A stretch of DNA of 16,252 nt, from NCBI GenBank assembly GCA_036770645.1, contig DAIPIU010000061.1, forward strand, positions 1 through 16,252, written 5' to 3'. This DNA is from Rubrimonas sp036770645. GTDB lineage: Bacteria > Pseudomonadota > Alphaproteobacteria > Rhodobacterales > Rhodobacteraceae. A program made the translations under genes and the position numbers. A model generated the notes under the pieces. The model did no database searches. It was given only the letters and a program-made list of their open reading frames with translations, and was not told where the DNA came from. Shown here in pieces: positions 6,962 through 13,687 of this stretch (within the stretch, counting starts at the first letter, position 1; every line of letters begins with the position of its first letter).

Positions 6962-7644
6962 AGCCGCCGCACCTCGGGCGCGTCCATGTCGTCCGGGCCG
7001 CCCGACGCCGCCACCTCGCCGCGGTCGAGCACGATGAAGCGGTCGGCGAGTTCGCGCGCGAAGTCGAAATACTGCTCCACCAGCACGATGGTCATCTCGC
7101 CCTTGGCGCGCAGGTAGGCGATGGCGCGGCCGATGTCCTTGATGATCGAGGGCTGGATCCCCTCGGTCGGCTCGTCGAGCGTGAGCAGGCGCGGCCGCGT
7201 CACCAGCGCCCGGCCGATCGCGAGCTGCTGCTGCTGGCCGCCGGACAGGTCGCCCCCGCGCCGGCCGAGCATCGATTTCAGCACCGGGAACAGGTCGAAC
7301 ACCTCCTCCGGGACGAACCGCTCGCGGCGCGGCAGGGGCGCGAAGCCGGTCTCGAGGTTCTCCCGCACGGTCAGCAGCGGGAAGATCTCGCGGCCCTGGG
7401 GCACGCTGGCGACGCCCAGCCGCGCGCGGGCGTCGGGGGCGAGGCCGTCGAGCGGCGCGCCGCACCAGGCGATGCGGCCCGACGAGATGCGCTGATGGCC
7501 GACGATGGCGCGCATCAGCGAGGTCTTGCCGACGCCGTTGCGCCCCAGCACGCAGGTCACCTCGCCGGGGCGCGCCTCGAGCGAGACGGTCTTGAGCGCG
7601 CGGACGGCGCCGTAGTGCAGGTCGATGGAGTCGACGGTCAGCAT
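6949..7644 (-). CDS. urtE: Urea ABC transporter ATP-binding protein UrtE
   Basis: This is one of the two cytoplasmic ATPases that power urea uptake. The 231-residue product is a typical branched-chain amino acid-type (LivF-like) ABC ATPase. It has Walker A GRNGVGKT (34-41), a Q-loop in VPQGREIFP (81-89), signature LSGGQ (133-137), Walker B LLTLDE (153-158), and a VEQ in place of the usual switch His, which is normal for LivF/UrtE. The segment DEPTEGIQPSII (157-168) is characteristic of UrtE rather than LivF. An AAGGGA element upstream of the ATG is a fair ribosome site. It is the last gene of urtABCDE, but a 132-base spacer with a long hairpin separates it from urtD, unlike the near-touching upstream genes. 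It may therefore be expressed less, or from its own start. Confidence 0.95.
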   Translation of the reverse strand: MLTVDSIDLHYGAVRALKTVSLEARPGEVTCVLGRNGVGKTSLMRAIVGHQRISSGRIAWCGAPLDGLAPDARARLGVASVPQGREIFPLLTVRENLETGFAPLPRRERFVPEEVFDLFPVLKSMLGRRGGDLSGGQQQQLAIGRALVTRPRLLTLDEPTEGIQPSIIKDIGRAIAYLRAKGEMTIVLVEQYFDFARELADRFIVLDRGEVAASGGPDDMDAPEVRRLLTV

Positions 7645-7673
7645 GGGGCGGTTCCCTTCGCCGGGGCGCGGCG

Positions 7674-7732
7674 CCCCGTCGCCCCGGCCCTCTCCCCCGC
7701 GGGGCGAGGGGGCGCGGGGGGCCGGGACGGGG
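7674..7732. repeat. Long GC-rich imperfect hairpin between urtD and urtE
   Basis: CCCCGTC (7674-7680) pairs with GACGGGG (7726-7732). Internal complementary blocks include CCCGGCCC (7683-7690) with GGGCCGGG (7719-7726) as an alternative register, CCCTC (7688-7692) with GAGGG (7706-7710), and the perfect palindrome CCCCGCGGGG (7695-7704). The structure sits in the 132-base urtD-urtE spacer. It has no T-run, so it could be a dispersed REP-like intergenic element, an mRNA-stabilising hairpin or a partial terminator. No second copy was noticed in this window. Confidence 0.5.
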
Positions 7733-7776
7733 CGGCAAGGCGCGGGCGCGAGGGCGCGGCGGGGCCACGGGCGGGA

Positions 7777-8535
7777 TCAGCGGCCGAGATAGACATCGAT
7801 CACCTTCTGGTCGGCGCTGACATGGTCGAGCGTCCCCTCGGCCAGCACCGCGCCCTCGTGCAGCACGGTCACCTTGACGCCCAGCGCGCGGACGAACTCC
7901 ATGTCGTGCTCGACCACCACGACCGAGTGGTGGCCGGCCAGCCCGCGCAGAAGCTCGGCGGTCTCCATGGTCTCGGCATCGGTCATGCCGGCGGCGGGCT
8001 CGTCCACCAGCAGCACGCGCGGGTCCTGCGCCAGCAGCATGCCGATCTCGAGCCACTGCTTCTGGCCGTGGCTCAGGCCCCCCGCGAGGTCGCGCCGGCG
8101 CGCCGTCAGGCGGATGGTGGCCAGCAGCGCGTCGATGCGGTCGCCCTCCTCGGCCGTGCGGCGGGCGAGCAGCGTCCCGAACACCCCGCGACCGCCCTTC
8201 AGCGCCAGCAGGAGGTTGTCCTCGACGCTGTGGGTCTCGAACACGGTCGGCTTCTGGAACTTGCGCCCGATGCCGAGATTGGCGATGGCCGCCTCGTCCA
8301 TCCGGGTCAGGTCCACATTGCCGGCGAACAGCACGTCGCCGCGGTCGGGCCTGGTCTTGCCGGTGATGATGTCCATCATCGTGGTCTTGCCGGCCCCGTT
8401 CGGGCCGATGATCGCGCGCATCTCGCCGGGCTGCAGCACCAGCGACAGCCCGTTGATCGCCTTGAAGCCGTCGAAGGCGCGGTGCACGCCGTCGAGATAG
8501 AGGATCGAGCCCGCGGCGAGGGTGCTTGAGGTCAC
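7777..8535 (-). CDS. urtD: Urea ABC transporter ATP-binding protein UrtD
   Basis: The second cytoplasmic ATPase of the urea transporter, of the LivG-like type. From the GTG at 8535 it is 252 residues, normal for UrtD. Motifs present are Walker A GPNGAGKT (44-51), KFQKPTVFE around the Q-loop (92-100), a variant signature LSHGQKQWLEIGMLL (154-168) typical of UrtD, Walker B VLLVDEP (174-180), AAGMTD (181-186) and the switch His H210 in VVEHDM. The GTG is preferred because GGAG lies 7 bases upstream and only 4 bases separate it from the urtC stop. A longer in-frame ATG at 8607 would run 68 bases into urtC and add an Arg/Pro-rich, non-homologous tail. Tight spacing indicates co-expression with urtB and urtC. 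Confidence in function is high, and in the start fairly high. Confidence 0.94.
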   Translation of the reverse strand: MTSSTLAAGSILYLDGVHRAFDGFKAINGLSLVLQPGEMRAIIGPNGAGKTTMMDIITGKTRPDRGDVLFAGNVDLTRMDEAAIANLGIGRKFQKPTVFETHSVEDNLLLALKGGRGVFGTLLARRTAEEGDRIDALLATIRLTARRRDLAGGLSHGQKQWLEIGMLLAQDPRVLLVDEPAAGMTDAETMETAELLRGLAGHHSVVVVEHDMEFVRALGVKVTVLHEGAVLAEGTLDHVSADQKVIDVYLGR

Positions 8536-8539
8536 GGCG

Positions 8540-9676
8540 TCACTCCGCGGGCTGGTTGGCCGCGGCGCGCGGTGCGGGCGAATCGGCCGGCGGGGGGGCG
8601 GGCGCACGGCGGCGCAGCCCCTCGACGAGGCCGAGCACGCCCTGCGGCAGGAACAGCGTCACCGCCACGAACAGCGCGCCGAGCGCGAACAGCCAGATCT
8701 CGGGGAACCAGCCGGTGAACAGCGTCTTGGCCCCGGCCACCAGCACCGCCCCCAGCGCCGCGCCGACCAGCGTGCCGCGCCCGCCGACCGCGACCCAGAT
8801 CACCACCTCGATCGAGTTGGCGGGCGAGAACTCCGACGGGTTGATGATGCCGACCTGCGGGACGTACAGCGCCCCCGCCACGCCCGCGAGCATGGCCGAG
8901 ACGGTGAACACGAACAGCTTGTAGTCCTCGACCCGGTAGCCCATGAACCGGGTCCGCGCCTCGGCGTCGCGCACGCAGACCAGCACCTTGCCGAGCCGCG
9001 AGGTGGTGATGGCCCGGCACAGCATGTAGCCGGCCCCCAGCGCCAGGCCGCTGAGCACGAACAGCCCGGCGCGCGTCGCGTCGGACTGGAGCGGGAAGCC
9101 CAGCACGTCCTTGAAGTCGGTCAGGCCGTTGTTGCCGCCGAACCCCATGTCGTTGCGGAAGAACGCCAGCAGGAGCGCATAGGTCAGCGCCTGGGTGATG
9201 ATCGAGAAATAGACGCCCGTGACGCGGCTGCGGAAGGCGAACCAGCCGAACACGAAGGCGAGCAGCCCCGGCACCAGCACCACCATCAGCAGGGCGAACC
9301 AGAACATGTCGAAGCCCAGCCAGAACCAGGGCAGCTCGGTCCAGTTCAGGAACACCATGAAGTCGGGCAGCACCGGGTTGCCGTAGACGCCGCGCGGCCC
9401 GATCTCGCGCATCAGGTGCATGCCCATGGCATAGCCGCCCAGCGCGAAGAACGCGCCGTGGCCCAGCGACAGGATGCCGGCATAGCCCCAGATCAGGTCC
9501 ACCGCGAGCGCGAGCAGCGCGTAGCAGAGGTATTTTCCGATCAGCGACACGGCGTAGCTGGGCAGATGCGCGGCCGAGCCGGGCTCGAGCGCCAGGTTGG
9601 CGAAGGGCACGCCCACGGTGACGATGGCCAGCACGGTCAGGAAGATCGCGCCGCGGCGGTCGATCAGGCCGGCCAT
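8540..9676 (-). CDS. urtC: Urea ABC transporter permease UrtC
   Basis: One of the two inner-membrane permeases forming the urea channel, of the LivM type. The 378-residue product has many hydrophobic helices and the family hallmark segment GYAGILSLGHGAFFALGGY (64-82). NPSEFSPANS and AVGGRGTLVGAALGA fall in the second half, as expected for LivM/UrtC. The last 25 residues (about 354-378) are a Pro/Ala/Arg-rich cytoplasmic tail without recognisable function. The ATG at 9676 follows the urtB stop by 3 bases and has a strong GGAGG site 8 bases upstream inside the end of urtB. The gene is followed 4 bases later by urtD. Branched-chain amino acid transport is the main alternative for any single subunit, but the full urtABCDE set supports urea. 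Confidence 0.95.
   Translation of the reverse strand: MAGLIDRRGAIFLTVLAIVTVGVPFANLALEPGSAAHLPSYAVSLIGKYLCYALLALAVDLIWGYAGILSLGHGAFFALGGYAMGMHLMREIGPRGVYGNPVLPDFMVFLNWTELPWFWLGFDMFWFALLMVVLVPGLLAFVFGWFAFRSRVTGVYFSIITQALTYALLLAFFRNDMGFGGNNGLTDFKDVLGFPLQSDATRAGLFVLSGLALGAGYMLCRAITTSRLGKVLVCVRDAEARTRFMGYRVEDYKLFVFTVSAMLAGVAGALYVPQVGIINPSEFSPANSIEVVIWVAVGGRGTLVGAALGAVLVAGAKTLFTGWFPEIWLFALGALFVAVTLFLPQGVLGLVEGLRRRAPAPPPADSPAPRAAANQPAE
8543..8546 (-). promoter_or_regulatory. Shine-Dalgarno deciding the urtD GTG start
   Basis: GGAG on the minus strand, inside the last codons of urtC, lies 7 bases upstream of the GTG at 8535. It is the main reason to prefer that GTG over the in-frame ATG at 8607. Confidence 0.65.
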
Positions 9677-9679
9677 GGA

Positions 9680-11278
9680 TCAGCCCTCCACGGCGCGGCC
9701 CTTCAGGGCGAACAGGCCCCGGGGACGCTTCTGGATGAACAGGATGATGAAGACGAGCACCAGCACCTTGGCCAGCACCGCCCCCGCGAAGGGCTCGAGG
9801 AACTTGTTGGCGATGCCGAGGGTGAAGGCCCCGGCCAGCGCGCCCCACAGGTTGCCGACGCCGCCGAACACCACGACCATGAAGCTGTCGACGATGTAGC
9901 CCTGCCCGAGGTTGGGCGAGACGTTGTCGATCTGGCTGAGCGCCACGCCCGCGATGCCCGCGATGCCGGCCCCGAGGCCGAAGGTCATGGCGTCGACCCA
10001 GCCCGTGCGCACCCCCATCGCCGAGGCCATGCGCCGGTTCTGGGTGACGGCGCGCATCTGCAGGCCCATCGGGGTGCGCTTGAGCAGCAGAAGCAGCGCC
10101 GCGAACACCGCCAGCGCGAAGACCACGATCCAGAAGCGGCTGTAGGTGATCGACATCAGCCCGACGTCAAAGGACCCCGCCATCCAGGAGGGCGCGCCGA
10201 CCTGCTGGTTCGTCGGCCCGAAGATCGAGCGCACGGCCTGCTGCAGGATCAGCGACACGCCCCAGGTGGCGAGCAGCGTCTCGAGCGGCCGGCCGTAGAG
10301 ATAGCGGCAGACGCCGCGCTCGATGGCCACGCCCACGCCGCCAGCGACGAGGAAGGCGAGCGGCAGGGCGATCAGCAGCGACCAGTCGAACAGCCAGGGC
10401 GCCGAGGCGCGGATCGCGTTCTGCACCACGAAGGTGGTGTAGGCCCCGAGCATCACCAGCTCGCCATGCGCCATGTTGATCACCCCCATCACCCCGAAGG
10501 TGATGGCGAGCCCGATGGCCGCGAGCATCAGCACCGAGCCGAGCGAGATGCCGAACCAGACGTTCCGCGCGACGTCCCACAGCGCCTGCACCCGCTGGAT
10601 CGCGGCGCGCGCCTCGGCCGCGGCCGCCGCCACGACCGGGTCGGCGTCGCGCTCCGCCCCGGTCACGAGGGACAGCGCGTCGCGGTCGGCGTAGTTCGAG
10701 AGGAGATCGAGCGCCCCGAGCTTCTCGGCCTGCGGCGCGTCGGCCGACAGCACGATCGCCGCGCGGGCGCGGACCATCGCGGTGCGCACCGCGTCGTCGG
10801 TCTCGGCCGCGAGCGCCGCGTCGAGCGGCTCGAGCAGGGCCGGGTCGCGCCCGCGGAACAGCGCGTCGGCGGCCGCGAGGCGGCGGGCGCGGTCGGGGCT
10901 CTCGAGCGTCAGCTTGCCGATGGCGGCCCCGATGGCACGGCGCAGCGTGTTGTTGACGCGCACCTTCTCGGCGGCGCCGCGGCCCAGCGGGCCGAGTTCC
11001 TCGCCGGTGAACATGTCGAAGGCGACCGTCTCGCGGCCGCGGCGCTCGGTGCGGATCAGACGGCCGCCGTCCTTCAGCACCTCGAGGTCGCCGGCGGCCA
11101 GCGTCTCGAGCAGCGGGATCGCCGCCGGATCGCCGGTGCGCGCGATCTCGGCCACCACGGCCGCGCGCTCGGCGAAACCGCCGTCGGCCAGCCTCGCCGC
11201 GACCGCGGCCAGCGTCTCAGCCCTCGCCGGCGGCGCCGCGACGAGGGCGAGGCAGAGGACGATCAGCACGCGGATCAT
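9680..11278 (-). CDS. urtB: Urea ABC transporter permease UrtB with long N-terminal periplasmic domain
   Basis: The LivH-type permease partner of UrtC. The product is 532 residues, much longer than an ordinary LivH of about 300. Residues 1-20 are a signal peptide ending in PPARA|ET. Residues about 21-235 are an Ala-rich, mostly helical soluble domain with HEAT-like repeats (AIPLLETL, LLEPLDAAL and similar), probably periplasmic. The permease part begins near 240, with the family segment ITFGVMGVINMAHGELVMLG (259-278), then GAPSWMAGS, MRAVTQN and VFGGVGNLWGALAGA. This long form is known for many UrtB proteins, so it is not a fusion error. The ATG at 11278 has GGAG 8 bases upstream. An intrinsic terminator lies just before it, after urtA, so its expression likely depends on read-through. 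urtC begins 3 bases after its stop. Confidence 0.94.
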   Translation of the reverse strand: MIRVLIVLCLALVAAPPARAETLAAVAARLADGGFAERAAVVAEIARTGDPAAIPLLETLAAGDLEVLKDGGRLIRTERRGRETVAFDMFTGEELGPLGRGAAEKVRVNNTLRRAIGAAIGKLTLESPDRARRLAAADALFRGRDPALLEPLDAALAAETDDAVRTAMVRARAAIVLSADAPQAEKLGALDLLSNYADRDALSLVTGAERDADPVVAAAAAEARAAIQRVQALWDVARNVWFGISLGSVLMLAAIGLAITFGVMGVINMAHGELVMLGAYTTFVVQNAIRASAPWLFDWSLLIALPLAFLVAGGVGVAIERGVCRYLYGRPLETLLATWGVSLILQQAVRSIFGPTNQQVGAPSWMAGSFDVGLMSITYSRFWIVVFALAVFAALLLLLKRTPMGLQMRAVTQNRRMASAMGVRTGWVDAMTFGLGAGIAGIAGVALSQIDNVSPNLGQGYIVDSFMVVVFGGVGNLWGALAGAFTLGIANKFLEPFAGAVLAKVLVLVFIILFIQKRPRGLFALKGRAVEG

Positions 11279-11292
11279 GGAACGCGCTCCGG

Positions 11293-11334
11293 AAAAAAAG
11301 ATGGGGCCGGGCGGGGAGGAGGTCGCCCGGCCCC
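11293..11334 (-). terminator. Intrinsic terminator between urtA and urtB
   Basis: On the minus strand, an 11-base perfect stem (GGGGCCGGGCG and CGCCCGGCCCC, plus-strand 11303-11313 and 11324-11334) with a 10-base loop is followed by ATC and seven T residues (plus-strand A-run 11293-11299). It begins 18 bases after the urtA stop and its T-run ends 14 bases before the urtB ATG. This is the clearest Rho-independent terminator in the window. It probably ends most transcripts after urtA and lets a fraction read into urtBCDE. Confidence 0.9.
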
Positions 11335-11352
11335 TGCGGTCGAGAGGGCGGG

Positions 11353-12633
11353 TTACTGGCCTGCGCCGCCGCACTGACCGGTCGCGGTGTTGAAGTTCCC
11401 GCAGGACATCGGGGCCCGCCAGTTGGCGATCAGCGGGGCCGATTCCGGCAGGTGGTCGGACCACTCGTCGCCGAGGATCAGGCCCGGGGTCTCGTAGACG
11501 ATCTCGAACTGGCCGTCCGACTGGATCTCGCCGATCAGCACCGGCTTGGTGATGTGGTGGTTCGAGCCCATCGAGGAATAGCCGCCCGACAGGTTCGGCA
11601 CCGCGACGCCGATCATGGCCTCGAGCACCGGGTCGGTGTCGGTGGTGCCGGCCGCCTCGACCGCCTTCACCCACATGTTGAAGCCGATGTAGTGGGCCTC
11701 CATCGGGTCGTTGGTCACGCGGTTCTCGTCGCCGGTGAAGGCCTGCCAGGTCTCGATGAACTCGGCGTTCGTATCGGTGTCCACCGACATGAAGTAGTTC
11801 CACGCGGCGAGGTGGCCGACCAGCGGTTCGGTGTCGAGGCCCGCCAGTTCCTCCTCGCCCACCGAGAACGCCACCACCGGGATGTCCTCGGCCGAAACGC
11901 CCTGGTTGCCGAGTTCCTTGTAGAACGGCACGTTGGCATCGCCGTTGATGGTGCTGACCACCGCGGTCTTCTTGCCGGCCGACCCGAAGGTCTTGATGTC
12001 GGAGACGATGGTCTGCCAGTCGGAGTGGCCGAACGGCGTGTAGTTGATTATGATGTCTTCGGGCGCGACGCCCTTGGCCTGAAGGTAGGCTTCGAGGATC
12101 TTGTTGGTGGTGCGCGGATAGACATAGTCGGTGCCGGCAAGCACCCAGCGCTCGACGCCCTCGGTCTCCATCAGGTAATCGACGGCCGGGATCGCCTGCT
12201 GGTTCGGCGCAGCGCCGGTGTAGAACACGTTGCGCTGGCTTTCCTCGCCCTCGTACTGGACGGGGTAGAACAGGATCGAGTTCAGCTCCTCGAACACCGG
12301 CAGCACGGACTTGCGCGACACGGAGGTCCAGCAGCCGAACACCACGTCGACGTCGTTCACCTGGATCAGTTCGCGCGCCTTCTCGGCGAACAGCGGCCAG
12401 TCGGAGGCCGGGTCGACCACCACGGCTTCGAGCTGGCGGCCGAGGACGCCGCCCTTCTTGTTCTGCTCCTCGATGAGCATCAGCATCACGTCTTTGAGCG
12501 TCGTCTCCGAGATCGCCATGGTCCCGGACAGCGAGTGCAGGATGCCGACCTTGATCGGGCCTTCCTGCGCCGCCGCGGCGCCTGCGATCAGCGAAAGCGA
12601 AAGCGCCGTCGTCGAGGCGAGTGTCTTGAGCAT
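11353..12633 (-). CDS. urtA: Urea ABC transporter substrate-binding protein UrtA
   Basis: The periplasmic urea receptor that delivers substrate to UrtB-UrtC. From the ATG at 12633 it has 426 residues, normal for UrtA. Residues 1-22 are a Sec signal peptide (MLKTLAS, hydrophobic core, AAA before QEGPIKVG). The mature protein opens with IKVGILHSLSGTMAISET (27-44), the family landmark, followed by LGRQLEAVVVDPASDWP, FGCWTSVSRKSVLPVFEE, LFYPVQYEG and SSMGSNHH. The C-terminus carries two Cys (SCGNFN and QCGG) that may form a disulfide. An upstream in-frame Met at 12717 is rejected because it would place a charged 28-residue tail before the signal peptide; GAGGGG 9 bases upstream supports 12633. 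It is the first gene of the operon and is followed by a strong terminator. Codon use looks slightly less GC-extreme than its neighbours, as in well-expressed proteins. Confidence 0.96.
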   Translation of the reverse strand: MLKTLASTTALSLSLIAGAAAAQEGPIKVGILHSLSGTMAISETTLKDVMLMLIEEQNKKGGVLGRQLEAVVVDPASDWPLFAEKARELIQVNDVDVVFGCWTSVSRKSVLPVFEELNSILFYPVQYEGEESQRNVFYTGAAPNQQAIPAVDYLMETEGVERWVLAGTDYVYPRTTNKILEAYLQAKGVAPEDIIINYTPFGHSDWQTIVSDIKTFGSAGKKTAVVSTINGDANVPFYKELGNQGVSAEDIPVVAFSVGEEELAGLDTEPLVGHLAAWNYFMSVDTDTNAEFIETWQAFTGDENRVTNDPMEAHYIGFNMWVKAVEAAGTTDTDPVLEAMIGVAVPNLSGGYSSMGSNHHITKPVLIGEIQSDGQFEIVYETPGLILGDEWSDHLPESAPLIANWRAPMSCGNFNTATGQCGGAGQ

Positions 12634-12919
12634 GCGTCGCGTCCCCTCTGTCTGCGCCGCGGTCTGGTGCCCGGCGCGGTCGAGGGGCAGGGAACAGGCG
12701 TTCTCGCGCCCGCACAATCGATTTGCATGACAGCCGCGCGACTATGCCGCCGGTGCCGGTTCGGCGGGCGGGTCGCGCCCAGTTATGCACGCCGCTTAGG
12801 CACGCGCTGGTCCCGAACGGCAGCCGATCCGATTCCCGTGCCGCTTTCTGCGGCCAGACGGGCGCACGCCAGGGGCGAGGCCCCGCCCGTTCCGGCCCGC
12901 GATGCGGGTTGCCGACCGG
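12634..12919. promoter_or_regulatory. urtA upstream region, with AATCGATT palindrome
   Basis: This spacer of 286 bases lies between the urtA start and the end of the SseB-like gene, both on the minus strand, so the urt promoter should be here. The only feature standing out from the GC-rich background is an AT-richer patch at 12712-12727, where the perfect palindrome AATCGATT (12716-12723) is flanked by GCAC and TGCA. It sits about 80-95 bases before the urtA ATG, where an activator might bind. Short hairpins at 12840-12854 and 12896-12908 could mark the end of the SseB-like transcript, but neither has a T-run. No convincing -35/-10 pair or sigma-54 site was found. Confidence 0.35.
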
Positions 12920-13687
12920 TCAGCGCAGCCGCGGCGGCGCGTCCGGCGGCGGCGGCGGAGCCTGCGGCGCCGGGCCGGGATGCAGGCCGACGCCGTGCCG
13001 TCGCGCGGCGGCCAGCAGCGCATGGCCGTCGGCGACCAGGGCGATCTCGACCGCGGCGTGGGCGGCCGCGGCGCGCGACAGCGCGGCGGCGATGCCCTCG
13101 GCCGCCCGCGCGGCCAGCGGCCCCGGCAGCACCGCGAGCGCGAGGCCCGTCGCGTCGCCGCGCGCCAGCGTCACCAGCCACGCCTCCTCGACCAGACCGG
13201 GCATCTGCGCCGCCCGCTCGGCCAGCGCGGCGAGCAGCCCGCGCTCGGCTCCGCGCGGCGGCGCGACGGTCACGCCGCTCGCGATCTCGTCCGCCGCCAG
13301 CGCCGGCGCGCCCTCGGCCGCGAGCCAGGCCACCGTCGCGGCGTCCAGCAGCGTGGCCGAGGGCGCGTCGCCGAGGTTTAGCCCCAGCCCCAGCCCCGCC
13401 TGCGCGAGCGCGCGCAGCAGCGCGAGCCCGTCGAGGCGGACGTATTCGGTCGGGGCCTCGAAGAACGCCGCCATGCGCCCGTCATTGTCGAAGGCCAGCG
13501 CCACCTTCCCGCCGTCGAGCGCGAACACCAGCGGCCGCAGCGCCGCCGCGTCCGCATCGCCCTGCGGCGGCGCGTCGAGCGGCACGCACAGCGCCGTCTC
13601 GGCAAGCAGCGCGTAGAAGCGCCGCCGGGCCGCCTCCGGCGCGCCGGGCGCCTCGGCCGCGAGATGGGCGCGGTCGAGCGGCGTCAT
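12920..13687 (-). CDS. SseB-family N-terminal domain protein
   Basis: A 255-residue protein whose N-terminal half resembles the SseB domain: ARRRFYALLAETALCVPLD (19-37), LRPLVFALDGGKVALAFD, then FEAPTEYVRLDGLALLRAL. Typical SseB proteins have this order of 'fy-lL--t-l-vP' followed by 'plvfa-e-g--l-vFd'. The second half (about 140-235) is an Ala/Leu-rich alpha/beta region of unknown role, and the last 20 residues are Pro-rich. The family has no well-established biochemical function, and nothing catalytic is visible. Its ATG overlaps the stop of the hydrolase gene (ATGA at 13684-13687), so it is the second gene of a two-gene operon. The domain call is by pattern memory, and the remainder is hypothetical. 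Confidence 0.72.
   Translation of the reverse strand: MTPLDRAHLAAEAPGAPEAARRRFYALLAETALCVPLDAPPQGDADAAALRPLVFALDGGKVALAFDNDGRMAAFFEAPTEYVRLDGLALLRALAQAGLGLGLNLGDAPSATLLDAATVAWLAAEGAPALAADEIASGVTVAPPRGAERGLLAALAERAAQMPGLVEEAWLVTLARGDATGLALAVLPGPLAARAAEGIAAALSRAAAAHAAVEIALVADGHALLAAARRHGVGLHPGPAPQAPPPPPDAPPRLR

Noticed and set aside
8536..8607. Longer UrtD start (ATG at 8607) inside urtC
   Set aside because: The added residues are Arg/Pro-rich and non-homologous, and a GTG with proper GGAG spacing lies at 8535.
8522..11377. Very long plus-strand open frame (951 codons) opposite urtB, urtC and the start of urtD
   Set aside because: It is antisense to clear urt genes, is rich in His, Gln, Arg and Gly as expected from reverse reading of GC-rich codons, and has no recognisable domain.
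12675..12692. Possible sigma-54 promoter (GGGCACCAGACCGC-like) upstream of urtA
   Set aside because: With the GGCAC register the GG-to-GC spacing is one base short, and with correct spacing the CAC after GG is misplaced. It is not a credible match.
12634..12717. N-terminal extension of UrtA to an upstream ATG at 12717
   Set aside because: It would bury the signal peptide behind 28 charged residues. A good ribosome site supports the start at 12633.
12720..12728. ATTTGCAT octamer
   Set aside because: It matches a eukaryotic factor site by chance and has no meaning in this bacterial context.
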